This document shows, piece by piece, positions 44,220 to 56,139 of a DNA stretch of 64,000 nucleotides. Both the position numbers and the translations under genes were made by a program. The notes under the pieces were generated by a model. The model did no database searches. It saw only the letters and a list, made by a program, of their open reading frames with translations, and was not told the origin of the DNA. Positions within the stretch are counted from its first letter, which is position 1. Every line of letters begins with the position of its first letter. The stretch comes from Gautieria morchelliformis (taxonomy: Eukaryota > Basidiomycota > Agaricomycetes > Gomphales > Gomphaceae), in contig WHVA01000022.1 in the NCBI GenBank assembly GCA_015179125.1, positions 124,001-188,000 on the forward strand, written 5' to 3'.

Positions 44220-46989
44220 GTAGTATTACACAATTGGTCCAGATATGGACATGGAGATATGGTAGACACAGTAGTATCCTTGCGGTGAGAAGGGTGCATA
44301 TGAAAATATTTTAGTTCAGCTGCTGGATACTCATCTGTCTAGTTATCCTCTTACATTGGAAACATGGGCTTCCTGTTATGTGAAGTTCTAATATGTACAT
44401 ATGGTAGATATTTAACTACATGACGACCGTTTCGTCCAGGACGTTTTCCAATTCAATCTCAAGGTTGCTGTCTAAATCCACGACCACTTCACTTGAACGG
44501 GGCACTTTGCCATCGCTGATGATCTCAAGCTCAAGTGAAGATGATGGGACCTGGTCTCGGGTGAGCAGGTCATTCCTGAGAGCGCATTTAACGACCTGTA
44601 AAGCCTCCACAAGATCCCCCTTCAATCGGTTGCGTCGTTTACTGATGGTGATGCCCGAGCTTGAAAACGCTCGTTCACTAGACACCGAGGACGCCATGAT
44701 GGGTAAGTAGTCGAAGGCGAGTGATGCCCAGATGGGGTAGAGTCGTTCATGGAATCCCCACCACTCGATAAGATCCATACCCTCAGGTAGGTGCTCCACT
44801 GGCCCCAGGGATGCCCGGTAAGCTTGTTGCCAAGGTGTCTCAATCTCCTGGAGGCTGCTGGAGCTGCTCAACGTTCGGACCACTGCATTTCCAGGCTCAT
44901 CGTCCTCGTCACCGCTCAGTGCGCCAAGAAGCAGCTTGAAGCGATGCTTATTAGGATTGGGAGCAGTCTCGTGTTCTCCGACGGTGCCGCACAGTTTCTC
45001 CCAGCGCTGCTGGAACTGCACTAGTAGTCAGCACATACACCATTAAGTAACACATCCTTACGCACAATCCCCTTGACCATTTGCGTGACCTTGATGATGA
45101 GCTCATCACCCCAGTGCTTCTCGAAGTGTTTCATCTTGTATTCTGGGTGAAGCACTGCAAATCAACTCAGTAAGTGTATGTGTCCCATTCGTGTGCAGAA
45201 TATACGCACCCATGCTCATTATATAGGCAGGCGAGTCTTCCGTTTTGTTGTAGTATTCAGCTAGTTTGTTGATGCCAGCCCGCAACGGTCCCTCGAATTC
45301 CTCGTATCCACTTCGTGCGGCTAGGCGGCTGGACCACAGCTCATGGAGCCCTTCTAATGCTGGGATTGCCATGTAGAGGGTGGAGTACTTTTCCACAGAA
45401 AATTCATGCTAGGCAGTGTCAGCAAACTGATGAAAATAGTAGTTAGGATACACACCACTGTCATAGTTAACAGTACTCACCCGGAGAAGTTGTAAGAATG
45501 TTTTAACCGAGTCCCACTCTCCAGGGGTTAGAGCAAGCTTCATCAGCTTCATAGATTTCATGTGATCCTTCTCAAGGTGGGCGATTTCGAGCACAAAGCG
45601 GTTGACGTGCTAAACAAGCTGTCAGAATTAGCATAACTTATGAAATCCAATACATACCTCTCTGTTCCGATAGGCCCGATCAAGCATGATGTATGTCGAT
45701 GACCAGCGAACTACCATATCGAGCAATAGTGTCGTGGGATGCTTGACATCATGCCGCCGCTGAAGTCTCTGAAATATATCCCTGCGCTTGGCTGAGGACC
45801 GCTCCTACTTGCTCCTATCAGCATCTGGAAGACATTAAAGAAACCCAAATACTCACCTTGACACAGATCGCACGGATGAGACCCACGGCATCTTGTTTTA
45901 CTGCATTTGTGTCAGGGATGTGCTCATCCGGTCATTCAGGATCATAATGCGGGGCCTTGGAGTGTGTCGATAAAACCGCCTGCATGGCCAGGTTGATGCA
46001 GTGGGCCAGGCATCTGAAACAGTCAACACTGGCCTGAAAGCACTGAAATTTGATCTTACCTGATGCGATGTTCCACTGGACAGTATTTTTCCCCCGTGCG
46101 TTCCTCAATGCGACGTGATAACTCCTCCATCATGGTGGAGTTGTTGCTGGCATTGTCACATGTCACCCAACCGATCTATTATGACATAGATTAGAGTGAC
46201 AGTAATACAAGAACGAAACACGTACTTTTGAGACAGCGCCCATGTGGTCAAACACTTTGAACAGTGTTTGACCGAGATGCCTACCTGAATGTGCGCCATT
46301 GAGCCGCACAAAACCGAGGAGAGCATTCTGCAATGCCAAGACCTCTCCGGGCTTTTTCTCCAGCCAATGACCGGTAACTGTGAAGTATCCATCCACATTT
46401 GATGCTTGCCATGCATCACATGTGCATGAGATCAAGCCTCGAAGATTGGGGCTCTAGAAATAGCGCTGAAGTTAATTAGCTTTAATTGAAATCATTTAAC
46501 TCACAGAAAATCATGATTTGTGACGGTCTCCTTGGAATGTGACGCCATTACCAACATCTCCTTGAAGTGCAGGTTATCGAAGACAGTCACAGGCTAATCA
46601 CAATGAGATTAGAGTAGTGAAATATGTGATGTGAAACATTAACATACCTGATCGGTTGCAACCATCCATTGTACAGCGAGGCGCGTAAATGCGTCATCGG
46701 TATATGGAGCTGTGACCCTTTCGGCCTTGGCAGGGGCTGGACCAAAATGGTCAGTCAAAAGGTCCTTGGCAACCACCTTGGCTGTTAGACGCAGTAGACA
46801 GATAGTTGGGATTACCGAGCGATGTCTCGGAAATTCCTATATACATGATTTTGAGTCGGAGAAAAGAAATAGTAAGCTACCTTGAGTCATTGTGGTACAC
46901 TATGGATACATGACTAAACTATATCGAGACTTGAGCGACGGTTACATGTTACATACCCCCGAGCGAAAGGAAACAAAAAGAAATATGGT

Positions 46990-49900
46990 TCAAGCCATAC
47001 CCATTTTGTAGAGAAGATAATTGTGTTGCGGTAAAGGCAAAGCCTTTGTAAGAATGTCCGCCAGGTTTTCTTCAGACTCCACATAAGTAATTCCTAATTC
47101 CTTGAACGCGACTAATTCTCGGATCCAATGACACTCGACGCGTAAGTGTTTGGTGTGGAAGTAGTGAATTGCGTCATGGATACCAGAGATCGTTTGAAGA
47201 TTGTCGCAGTGGATATGCGCGGGGTAGTCACAGGGGAAACCGAGCTCTTGGAGTAAATGATTTACCCACAAGACGTGTTTGGCTCCAGGGACAAGAGCCA
47301 TAGACTCAGATTCGGTTGTAGACAGAGCGATCCGCATTTGCTTTTTCGATAGCCATGCAATGACACCACCAGCATATAGACAAATATAGCCGCCAATTGA
47401 TTTGGAATCGGCAAGATTTGCAAAGTCGGCGTCAGTATAGACTTCGAGTTGCGGGGAAAGCACGGAACCGCGGAGGGTGATTCCTAGATCTCGGGTACCT
47501 TTAAGGTACCGAATGACACGTTTAACAGCCGTCCAATGTGCAACAGTATAGTCATGAGTGTGTTGACTAAGTTGTTGTACGGCGAATGCAATATCGGGTC
47601 GTGAACCAAGAGCGGCATACATAAGAGATCCCACAGCTTGCGCGTAAGGAACATTGAGTGCCTGTTCCTGTTTGGGACGTGGCACTAATGATTTGATGTC
47701 CTTCACAACTGGGGTAGTTACCGGCGGTGCCTTGACCAAATTGAATCGATGCAAAATGATGTCAATATAATGGCCTTGAGATAATTTAATGGTACTGGCG
47801 TTACGGTCAATTTCCACTCTGATTCCAAGAATTCTTTGCATTTCGCCGAGATCTTTCATAGGGAAATGAGTGTTCAATAGGTTTTTGATACGTGCCATTA
47901 GTTCCTCTGTACTCGTGAGGAGGCCTAAGTTGTCGACATAGACAGTGACAATAGTGATATTATCATTGTCTTTTTTGAAGAAGATACAGTCGTCGGCATG
48001 ACTGCGCGTAAACCCATCGTCGAATAGTACTTTGGACAGTCATTCGTACCAGGCACGGCCTGATTGCTTCAGTCCATAAATGGCACGATGCAATTTCAGG
48101 ACTCGTCCCGATCCATCGTCAAACCCCTCCAGTTGGCGCATGTATATTTCTTCTTCTAACCTAGAGTTAAGGTACACGCCCTTAACATTCATCATCTCGA
48201 TCCGCCACCCGTTGTGGATGCCGAGGGCAAGCAAGACGCGCAGGCTTTCAATTTTAACGACCGGGGAGGTGACCTCAAAGTAGTCCATTCCCGGACGCTG
48301 AGTAAATCCTTGGGCGACGATTCTTGCTTTGCCCAATTCAAAATTGCCTTTTGCGTCTGTTTTGACCGCAAAAACCCATCGGCTACCCACAACGTTCTTC
48401 CCTGGTGGCAACTCTATCAGATCCCATGTACCAACTTCCGCATGCTGTTTCATCTCTATCTCCATCGCCCGTTGCCAAATCGGGTAATCATCCCGGTTCA
48501 GCGCTTCAGTGTATGACAGTGGTTCAGTGACTATTTCAGTCGCTGATAAAGCACGATCGCCCTCCTCCATGCGGTGGTAATCTGGCGCGGGCTTAGCGGC
48601 GATTCTAGTGCTGCGACGGGGTTCCGGCGCATCGGCTGGTGCCGGTGAAATGGTGGGAGCCACAGATACAGTAGTTGTGGCGCTCTTCACTGAAGGTGTC
48701 AAAATTGGTATGGGCGCTTCATCGTCATCATCGGTTTCCGGTGGAGGGTGGAGATCCTCATTTTCATCAAATATAACGTTCCTTGAGGTCTGAATACGAT
48801 TGGAACATGTGTTGAGGTATTTCCACGCTTTGGAATTAGCAGCAACACCGGTAAAGATATGCTGCTCCGACTTTGGTTCCAGCTTAGTACGTCTCTGATC
48901 CGGTACCTTAACCCAACACCTTTTTCCAAATTCTTCTAACCTCCCGATATCAGGCTTCCTTCCAAAGAAGACCTGATAAGGGGTTATCTCTGCCTCAAGC
49001 GCTTTCATCGGCGATCTATTTTTGATGTAGCACGCATACACCACGGCCTCCGCCCACAACATCTTCAGCAATTTCTTGGCAAAAAGCATGGCGCGGGTGA
49101 GCTCAAGTAAGGTACGATTGAGTCGCTCCGCGATGCCGTTTTGTGCTGGAGAATAAGGTGCCGTGTATTCCATGATGATGCCGTTCTCGGCGCAAAATGC
49201 TTTGAATGCCGAGCTAGTATATTCACCGCTGCCATCACTATGTAGCCTTTTCAATTGAAGCCCTGTCTGGGTTTCAACAAAGGCTTTGTAATCTTTGAAG
49301 CGGTCTAGGACATTGTCCTTGGTGTGACTAAAATAGAGCGTTGAATAACGACTCTTGGCATCAGTGAAGGAATAAAAATAGTGTTCTCACGCTGGACCTT
49401 CTGTACTTGCTGGTCCCCACACGTCAGATACAGTAAGATCACCGATGTATACAGCGGTGTCTTCTGCACGTTTGGGGAATGGCTCAATGTGTTGTTTACC
49501 TTCAATGCAAGGTACACACTGAGTTACCGGCGGTTTTGTGTCCACAGTCATTCCAGTGACTAAATCACGAGATTTCATTATTTTGATGGCGCCCAAATTG
49601 ATATGTCCCAACACTCGGTGCCAATTGTCCCAGGACTTCGGTCTGGCGAGGGCCGTGAAATCTGTGTCACCCGTGGAACGGATGCGCATACGCATACAAT
49701 AAATGCGTCCAGTTTTCTTGCCCTCGGCAAACACCGTACCCGATGGGGATTTGATCTTCACAATGTCATTTGTGAAGAGAGCCACATGTCCTTGATCTGT
49801 AAGCCGTCTGATGCTCAAAATATTATTAGGAGCATCAGGCGCATGCTTGACGTCAGTGAGCTTGGCAGCAAAAATGCGATCACCGACAAAGAAATCAATT

Positions 49901-50970
49901 GGAATTGTGCCTCGTCCTTGGGTACGCAAAATAGTGCCTGGCATGATGCCCTCGATTTCCGACGGCTCCGGAGTGAAACTAGTAAAGTAATCTCGATTAC
50001 GTGCAATATGAGTGGTTGACCCTATATCAGCCAACCAGTCCGATGCCGATATATTGGCACGGCATGCAAGATCTTCAACAATCGCCGGGTGTTCGACTGC
50101 CGCAAAGACAAACTCGGAATCGTTGTTGTTTTCATTGTTCTCCGTAGCTTGTTTTGTCGAATTCTTGGGCTGTTTTTCTTTTCACCACTTGGGAAATTGC
50201 CCTTCTTTTCCACCACCTTTAGCCCAACAATCTTTCTTCCAATGCCCTTTCTTTCCGCAATTCATGCACTTTCCTTTTGTAGCCCCATCAGTCTTTCGTC
50301 CCTTTTTCCCCTTTTCTTGTGCTCTCAAGGCCGTCTCCGTGCCAAGGGCGGATCTTTTAATACGGTCCTCTTCCAAGACACGGGAAATCAATGTGTCAGA
50401 GGATAATGTCGGTAAGCCGGCAGTGGTGGCCGTAATAAAAGTAGACCACGAGGGTGGAAGTGACGTAAGTAATACATTACAAAAGTCTCGGTCATTGATC
50501 AACTCGCCGAGAGAATGTAATTGTTTTTGTAGGCCCTTTAGTTTACGGATATGCTCTTCCATGTTTGCGCCCTCTTCGGCGAAGGAGCGGAAGAACTCGC
50601 GGCAAACATTGATTACACCTATTGCTCCCTTTGCCTCGAAGATCGTGAGTAAGGCTAGCCATATGCCTCGTGACGTTGAAGCACCATATGTATAGACTAG
50701 ATACTCATCGCTGATCCGAAGACTAATGGCCGCATAGGCTTGTTGGTCCTTTTTAGTCCAATCTGCAATCACTGCCCTTTCCGGGTCTGTGATATTCCTC
50801 GGATCCGCCGGCGTCGGTTTCGATACCATGCCGTCAACATGGTCCCAAAGAGCTTGTTCTATCAAGATCCACCTCATTTTCTCTTTCCAAGCTGCATAGT
50901 TGCTGCCGACGAGCGGCTCGATTCTATAGAGCGAGCTCGGCTGTGGGACCGCTGATACAGTAGTAGACAT
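46990..50970 (-). pseudogene. gag-pol: Copia-3 Gag-Pol polyprotein with three in-frame TGA codons
   Basis: A single frame from ATG 50970 to the stop at 46990 follows the Copia order. Gag has a YAAWKEKMRWILIE segment and a CCHC knuckle C-M-N-C-G-K-K-G-H-x4-C. Protease (DIGSTTHIA) is next, then integrase with WHRVLGHI...C-x2-C and DGSGEYTS, and RT with RWVFAVKTDAKGN and KGVYLNSRLEEEIYM. RNase H follows, with TDADFANL and STTESE. The RT box reads Y-V-D-N where Y-V-D-D is required. TGA codons at 50182-50184, 49387-49389 and 48040-48042 break it; no TAA or TAG occurs. With those codons read as sense the frame is otherwise unbroken over its full length. Confidence 0.93.
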
Positions 50971-51021
50971 ATATTGATTGTTGCAGATTTTCTTTGATTG
51001 ATGTGGACTGGGTTAGAGCGC

Positions 51022-51035
51022 GGGGCCCATAACCC
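51022..51035 (-). other. Copia-3 primer-binding site
   Basis: GGGTTATGGGCCCC on the minus strand directly follows the 5' LTR. A GGTTATGG-x-CC sequence sits in the same position in Copia-2 (28095 downward) and Copia-4 (63176 downward), so it is probably a shared tRNA-derived primer site. I cannot name the tRNA with certainty. Confidence 0.7.
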
Positions 51036-51323
51036 TGTTAGACGCAGTAGACAGATAGTTGGGATTACCGAGCGATGTCTCGGAAATTCCTATATACATG
51101 ATTTTGAGTCGGAGAAAAGAAATAGTAAGCTACCTTGAGTCATCGTGGTACACTATGGATACATGACTAAACTATATCGAGACTTGAGCGACGGTTACAT
51201 GTTACATTGGCGTCCTTGACTGCATTTGGCAACTTGCTAACGAAGCCAGTCTTGGCACACCACTCGTTATATTTCCCCTGAATGTGTAGATATCGTATTA
51301 TCAATTGAATTAGTATACCTGAG

Positions 51324-51706
51324 TTACAGCGCTTTGCAGTACATAAGGCAGGTGGTGATTTTGCGCATGTTTTAGCTGCAAGGCTTAAAACAGCGATAAC
51401 TCAGGTAATACTGCTCTGATTGGTTCGAAATTTTGTATATAGCTTGATGTAGAGCATAGGCAGGGCACAGTGTAATAACCTCACTAAAAATCAAGCAATT
51501 TGAAAACCCCAATTTTTGTGTGAATTTCAAAGGGGATGACTTTGCTGGATATTATTGCTCTGTGCCCTGCATATGATCTACATAAAGCTGTATACAAAAT
51601 TTCGAAGCAATCAGAGCAGTATTTCCTGAGTTATCGCTGTTTTAAGTCTTGCAGCTAAAGCACGCGCAAAATCAGCGCCTGCCTTACGTACTGCAAAGCG
51701 CTGTAA
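51324..51706. mobile_element. Palindromic MITE or foldback element inside the hAT gene
   Basis: Long inverted arms of about 165 bp, from TTACAGCGCTTTGCAGTAC at 51324 to GTACTGCAAAGCGCTGTAA ending at 51706, surround a short AT-rich centre. Only scattered mismatches break the pairing. There is no coding capacity and I cannot define a target duplication. It sits next to the BED-finger exon, probably in an intron. Confidence 0.8.
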
Positions 51707-52529
51707 ATGACACACCTCATGCATTGACTGCACGTGGCGACGCAGTGTAGAGACATCGTGAACGAAAGTTATTTTCTGCCAGCTATGCTTTCTAGTTCTA
51801 AAGTCAGCGATCGTGGTGTCTCTGGGTGGGGCTGTTCAGACGCACCAGCACAACTTGCAATCCATTACCTTTTGCCCCATTTCCTCATGCAGATTGTCAA
51901 AAAAAAACTGTATGTCTACAGTACGCTCTTTATTCTTCTTGGCCCCTGTCTCGGGTAGATCCTCTATTCCATCGAGATCTTTGAGCCAGCCTTCCGGGTG
52001 TGCCTCGTCATGAATAAGCGTGGTGTGCGGTAAGTCAGGGACATCTGTATCTTATCAGTACCCGATATATCAATGATGTGAATACACAATACGCACCAGG
52101 CACATCCTCGATCGCAACATCCCTTTCTTTTCCTTTACCACTCGACTTGCTTCCTGGATTTTTTGGCAAGTGCTTTTGTTTCTTGTTCTTCGGTGGTTCT
52201 TGCTCAACATCACCTGTCCTTTTGTTGGCATGTTTTGGCTGGCCTGGCACCTTCGCTACGTTACTGAGATCGAGAAGCGCCGCACTTGGCTTAACCACTC
52301 GGCCCGAACTGCTTTTAATTGGTGCAGGATCAACCTCGTCATCGGTGCTATCTATGACCATGGGACGCATTGGAGGATGGGTGTGGTGGAGGAAAGCAAA
52401 AAAATTAGTGTATTAGGATTTGGGTACCCGGTAGATACTTTTTTGGTAGATAGAGTACATATGTATCTAGTTTTGGACGACGATCCTTGGCGGCAACGAT
52501 CGAGGTTCCCACCCAAAAGCCTCGGGCTT

Positions 52530-52643
52530 CCCAGATCTCAAGCCCGGCCCTTGCAGTGGGCTTTTTGAGGCTTGGGCCGGGCTCGGCTCGGGCTCAGGCT
52601 CAGCCCGGGCTTAAGCCCGACCCGGGAGACCACTACTCTCTGG
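52530..52643. repeat. GC-rich hAT-type terminal block, right
   Basis: GGGCCGGGCTCGGCTCGGGCTC-like words end at ACTACTCTCTGG, the reverse complement of the motif at 44209-44219. It lies about 160 bp upstream of the transposase start, as expected for a hAT 5' end. Confidence 0.5.
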
Positions 52644-53159
52644 ATCTAAAAAATTGTCTTTCCCTGCCCTTTGACTGCGGTCATTTGGATGCAAGTGAAC
52701 CATCATGTCATCCCATTTAACATTTGAACCAATAAACGACAACTGAGTCCCAGTAACTGGTTACGATGAATAGCCGCGAGAACAATTTGCAGAGCCTCTA
52801 GCTGTGTGGGTGAGTATGGCAAGCTGAACAATATTAATTGTGAAGACATTGAAGAGGAATAATGTGGGCAAAGCATACCAAAGGTATGATCTTTGATTCT
52901 CCTCATGCATCTAAGCTACTACAGATATCTACAGTGTATTCGTTGCAGTGGTATCTTTATCCACCGCCAAATGGCTGCCATTCCACCAAATATCCACCCC
53001 AAAAGGCTGCCATTCCACCAAATACTGACCAGCCAGCACCATGGCACCATGCTATGGGAGCTTGCATGGAAACAAGGATTGCTTGTTATTATTATTGATG
53101 ACTGAGTGTGGCCTTTATCTTGCTATCACTCATTATTTCTTATCATCGTAGAAGCCGAT
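52644..53159. other. No gene recognised
   Basis: Short frames only. A CATTCCACCAAAT-x-CCACC motif repeats at about 52979 and 53010. No transposon end is visible. Confidence 0.4.
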
Positions 53160-54302
53160 TCACTCAATACTGCGTGCATGTCATTATTGCTCAAATATTC
53201 ATCATTATTGCCCAACTCTGTAACCATTGCTAAACGCTATCGCGCATTGTTGAGAAAAGATATTATGATGCTTAGACTGGTGACAACACCTTTTAAGATG
53301 GTGTCAGAATACTTTTATGATGACAAACCGTCACAAGTCCTCCGAACACTTGCACAGAGACCATGGCCCATGCCCAAATCATGGAACAGGTCCCAGAACC
53401 AGCCAGCTGAATTGTAGGGTGACTAGAAAACACGATAGGAACAAGGGCGGGGAGAAGAGAAAATAAAGAATTGGACGTTACGGATCCAAAGATCTGCTTT
53501 TGAGCCTTTGAGAACCATCTCGAAGTACACACCTGCTAGCCCAGATGTAGAGCATGCGGCTGTGACCGCGAGGAAACCCTTGAGAGGCTGCATGGAATGC
53601 ACACCAGGGTCTTCAAACGGGGGCACAAGCTGCGACCCCCGGTCATTGAGGTTGAGGGTGTCATTTAGGGCCATTATTGTAGCAGAGTCGTTATGGGGTG
53701 GGTGTGCGTCCCGGAACCAGCCCCTGAGTGATGCCCACAGCGATTGTCAGGGAAGAAAAAGCGAGCCACTTGGTAGCTTCTTGCGTAAAATCATCACAGA
53801 AAATGCGGCAGTGGTGAGGGGTTTCATCTGGTAAGTCACTGTGAATTAGCGACATCAAGTTTCACAGCAGCAACATATTGGACGACGTATAGGTTGGCAG
53901 GGATAGCCAATTTCCAACAATCATCGCTAAACACTTCATGACCCACTCGTCGGAAACGGTATATCCATTGACCTAGGGCGTAATTTGTTGAAATAGGCGA
54001 GGGAGGCACCTGCATAAGACCGTTTACGAGATGGCCACTAGGTTTCAGAGTCGGATGTGTATGATGTAGTTTCTCTATTCGAGAGACGGCGGTTCCCAAG
54101 GAGATGCCTCCCTTGAACACTGTTCATTCAGCAAAACAGCTGAAGCCGCCGAATAAGAACGAGAAGGGGGCGTAGAAAGGCGGGAATGGTGCATTATGAT
54201 CGTCAAAGCTGCGGACTCACGAGACATATTTGAGAGGCATTCCACATACGGTAGCTGGGGCCTCGGTTTACCTGCACGGTTTTTCGATTGTAGGTCCGTC
54301 AC
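53160..54302 (-). pseudogene. Nucleotide-sugar (UDP-galactose-type) transporter pseudogene
   Basis: Proteins of this family (SLC35A-like) carry UDP-sugars into the Golgi in exchange for UMP. On the minus strand I see, in order: SAALTIIMHHSRLS and SYSAASAVLLNE (first helices); FKGGISLGTAVSRIE in another register; DDCWKLAIPANLYVVQ with YVAAVKLDV; QMKPLTTAAFSVM; GLAGVYFEMVLKGSKADLWIRNVQ (the most conserved segment); GLVTVCH; and NILKG-x-VTSLSIIISFL in yet another frame. At least four frame changes and a TGA near 53742 break it, and the C-terminal helices are missing. Some gaps may be introns, but indels such as in LLNE/FKGG cannot be. This is the only clear cellular gene in the window. Confidence 0.82.
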
Positions 54303-55188
54303 TCAAAATGCCGTCAAGAATTCCTTGACCGTGTCGCAGAGAACTCGCGCAAGAACCGGGAGGCAAAGGAAAGGGGAGGTGCGAGCACCCGAACCCATTT
54401 TTTCTCAAATAATTCTCATTAATTTGTTCCATTCAGAGCGCGTTACCCTCAAGCGCGTGCCCGCACTTCCCCACGATGCACACGTCGTGTCCACTACAGA
54501 CAACGCGCCGATGACGATTATTCCGGTACCATACGAAACCACCATCTAGGGCAATTAGCATTTTTTGTCCCATCATGGTTTCATGTTATATTCGCTGTCG
54601 TCCTACTCTTATGGCACGTGGTCTCTCAGCTGGTACTCCTGCATGTGTATCATGTCTTATATGCTCATGTTACGCATGAAAAACACAGAAAATGGAAAAT
54701 GCTATTGTGAGATGTAAATCCCCTGAGGCTAAGCGTGTTTCCCCCTAGCTTATAGAGGGGCGATTGGAGTGAAGCGAGGCGTACCAAGAGTGCACACTCA
54801 GAGGCAAGTCCGAGGCTTTCGAAACTTTGTTAAGAACACACTCTATGGGCTCGCACACCCGCGCTGCGTCATACTTCCATCTTCCAGTCCGAATATCAAA
54901 CTCCCAAGTCCGAGCAAAGTCAAATCCGAGAGATATCCTGAGTGTACAGATGCTAGAGCTCGTCGACAACCGAGAATATCAAAGAGAGAGAGAGAGTCAA
55001 AGGTCCGAGGAGAGAACGAGAGCCTGCCACTTGAAATCCACGAAGTGGCCCACTATGTTGTCAAACTTCTTCAGCGACGCGAGGCAGTCCGTTGTATTGG
55101 GAATTGGGATGACCGCCACGATACAACACTGACAGACAACCGTATAGAAGATGCTCATGCTAGGATTTGACAACTTTTCCTGAAAAAG
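54303..55188. other. No gene recognised
   Basis: Open frames up to 133 codons overlap on the plus strand (54769-55170) without any known motif. The region borders the transporter pseudogene and an unknown minus-strand ORF, and may include the promoter of the former. Confidence 0.4.
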
Positions 55189-56139
55189 TCACTTTTGTCC
55201 GCGGCTGCGTTTTGAGCGGCGACCAGCCTGCTCGGTGTCATAATCTACGATGGTGGGGACGACGCCAGTCTGATGGTGCTCTGACTGGACTATGGTGGGA
55301 ATAGAAGGGGGCCGCACGGTGAGCAACGTAACGGTCGAGGAACTGTCCCGGGAGAATATTGACGGTAAGACTGATGAGGAGGGGGAGGAGGAACATGGCA
55401 GTAACGCGCTCTTGCTGGTCACTGCCAAACCAACCAGTGCGGTGCTGACTACCCGCTCCTCGTCGGTGGGCCGACAGGGCAACAATACCATGGGATCCAG
55501 CGCGCACGGAGCACTCGGCAACTGCCTCTTCCGCGCGATGATGTGGGCTCCGTGTAGAGGACGGGTGTTCCTACGAATAGCCCTTTTCTTCCTCTTCAAC
55601 GCAGGGAAAGCGCCAGGGGGTGCCAAAAACCCTAACGTCTTGGGATCCCCCAGAACCAGCGTGTCAGCGTCTGATCCAGACAGTTGACCCACCTTTGCGG
55701 TTTCCTTAAGAGACATATTCTTGTACTGGCACTCTATGTTGGAGCGGCGACCAGCCATCTCAGCATCATAATCTGAGATGACGACCTTGGGAATACAAGG
55801 GGGAGGCATGGTGAGCACGGCAGCGGTCAAGGGACTGTCCTCTGAGAATACGGACGGTGCGGCCGGTGAGGTGGGGGAGGTGGTGGAGGAAGAGGGCAGA
55901 AAGTCCAAGCACTTGCTGGTCACCGCCGAAGCACCGGAAGCCTTGCTAACCACTGGCCTCTCGTCAGTGCGCTGACAAGGCCATACCTTGGGATCGAGCA
56001 CAGGCCACTGAGCACTCGTCAGGGGGCTCTTCCGCTCGACGAAGCGCGCTTTGGCCCTGGACAACTTTTCAGTGCGCTTTGAGACACTACGAAGGACTGC
56101 CTGCTTCAACGCAACGAGGGTTTGGGAAAGATGAAGCAT
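55189..56139 (-). CDS. Hypothetical protein, 316 codons, with an internal duplication
   Basis: I do not recognise a family. The ATG at 56139 opens a single uninterrupted frame. The protein contains two diverged copies of a ~100-residue module. Each begins with an LDP segment and a TDE-R-VVS segment, continues through SAVTSK or LAVTSK and a Ser/Pro-rich stretch, and closes with D-Y-D-x-E-x-AGRRS. The linker has VGQLSGSDADTLVLGDPKTLGFLAPPG. No signal peptide, membrane helix or catalytic motif is visible, and it is rich in Ser, Pro and Lys/Arg. Extra fragments of the linker lie at 56447-56526 and 56553-56640. It could be a real species-restricted gene or part of an unrecognised repeat. Confidence 0.5.
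   Translation of the reverse strand: MLHLSQTLVALKQAVLRSVSKRTEKLSRAKARFVERKSPLTSAQWPVLDPKVWPCQRTDERPVVSKASGASAVTSKCLDFLPSSSTTSPTSPAAPSVFSEDSPLTAAVLTMPPPCIPKVVISDYDAEMAGRRSNIECQYKNMSLKETAKVGQLSGSDADTLVLGDPKTLGFLAPPGAFPALKRKKRAIRRNTRPLHGAHIIARKRQLPSAPCALDPMVLLPCRPTDEERVVSTALVGLAVTSKSALLPCSSSPSSSVLPSIFSRDSSSTVTLLTVRPPSIPTIVQSEHHQTGVVPTIVDYDTEQAGRRSKRSRGQK

Larger units (their letters stand above)
46783..51206 (-). mobile_element. Copia-3: complete 4,424-bp Ty1/Copia element in a hAT exon
   Basis: The LTRs of 171 bp (46783-46953 and 51036-51206) begin TGTTAGACGC and end ATGTTACA. They differ by eye at one C/T position. The target duplication TTGGC lies at 46778-46782 and 51207-51211. A primer-binding sequence GGGTTATGGGCCCC (minus strand, 51035-51022) abuts the 5' LTR, and one gag-pol frame fills the interior. 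Insertion is recent, yet three TGA codons and an RT active-site change are present. Confidence 0.95.
44416..52370 (-). pseudogene. hAT-family transposase gene, multi-exon, interrupted by Copia-3 and a palindromic MITE
   Basis: hAT transposases cut and paste the element. From 52370 a Lys-rich N-terminus (to about 52090) is followed near 51290-51207 by a BED-type zinc-finger segment (K-Y-N-E-W-C-A-K-T). After Copia-3 the reading continues in the same frame from 46778. Catalytic landmarks follow: C-D-A-W near 46420, TCDNASNN near 46155, and E in SSERAFSSSG in the last exon (45021-44416), which carries the hAT dimerisation domain with WWGFHERLYPIW. Exon-like open blocks at 46435-46163, 45594-45409 and 45396-45106 are separated by short gaps compatible with fungal introns. 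A TGA and frame changes appear near 45935. The insertion alone makes this copy inactive. Confidence 0.8.

Noticed and set aside
10350-50184. UGA recoded as a sense codon, as an explanation for TGA-only breaks
   Set aside because: Gypsy-1 gag and Copia-3 pol end at TGA at the expected length, and the other elements are open without TGA; CpG decay explains the pattern more simply.
44070-52643. Exact hAT boundaries with an 8-bp target duplication
   Set aside because: The GC-rich end blocks and a 12-bp inverted motif are present, but no matching 8-bp direct repeat could be found, so the boundaries are left open.
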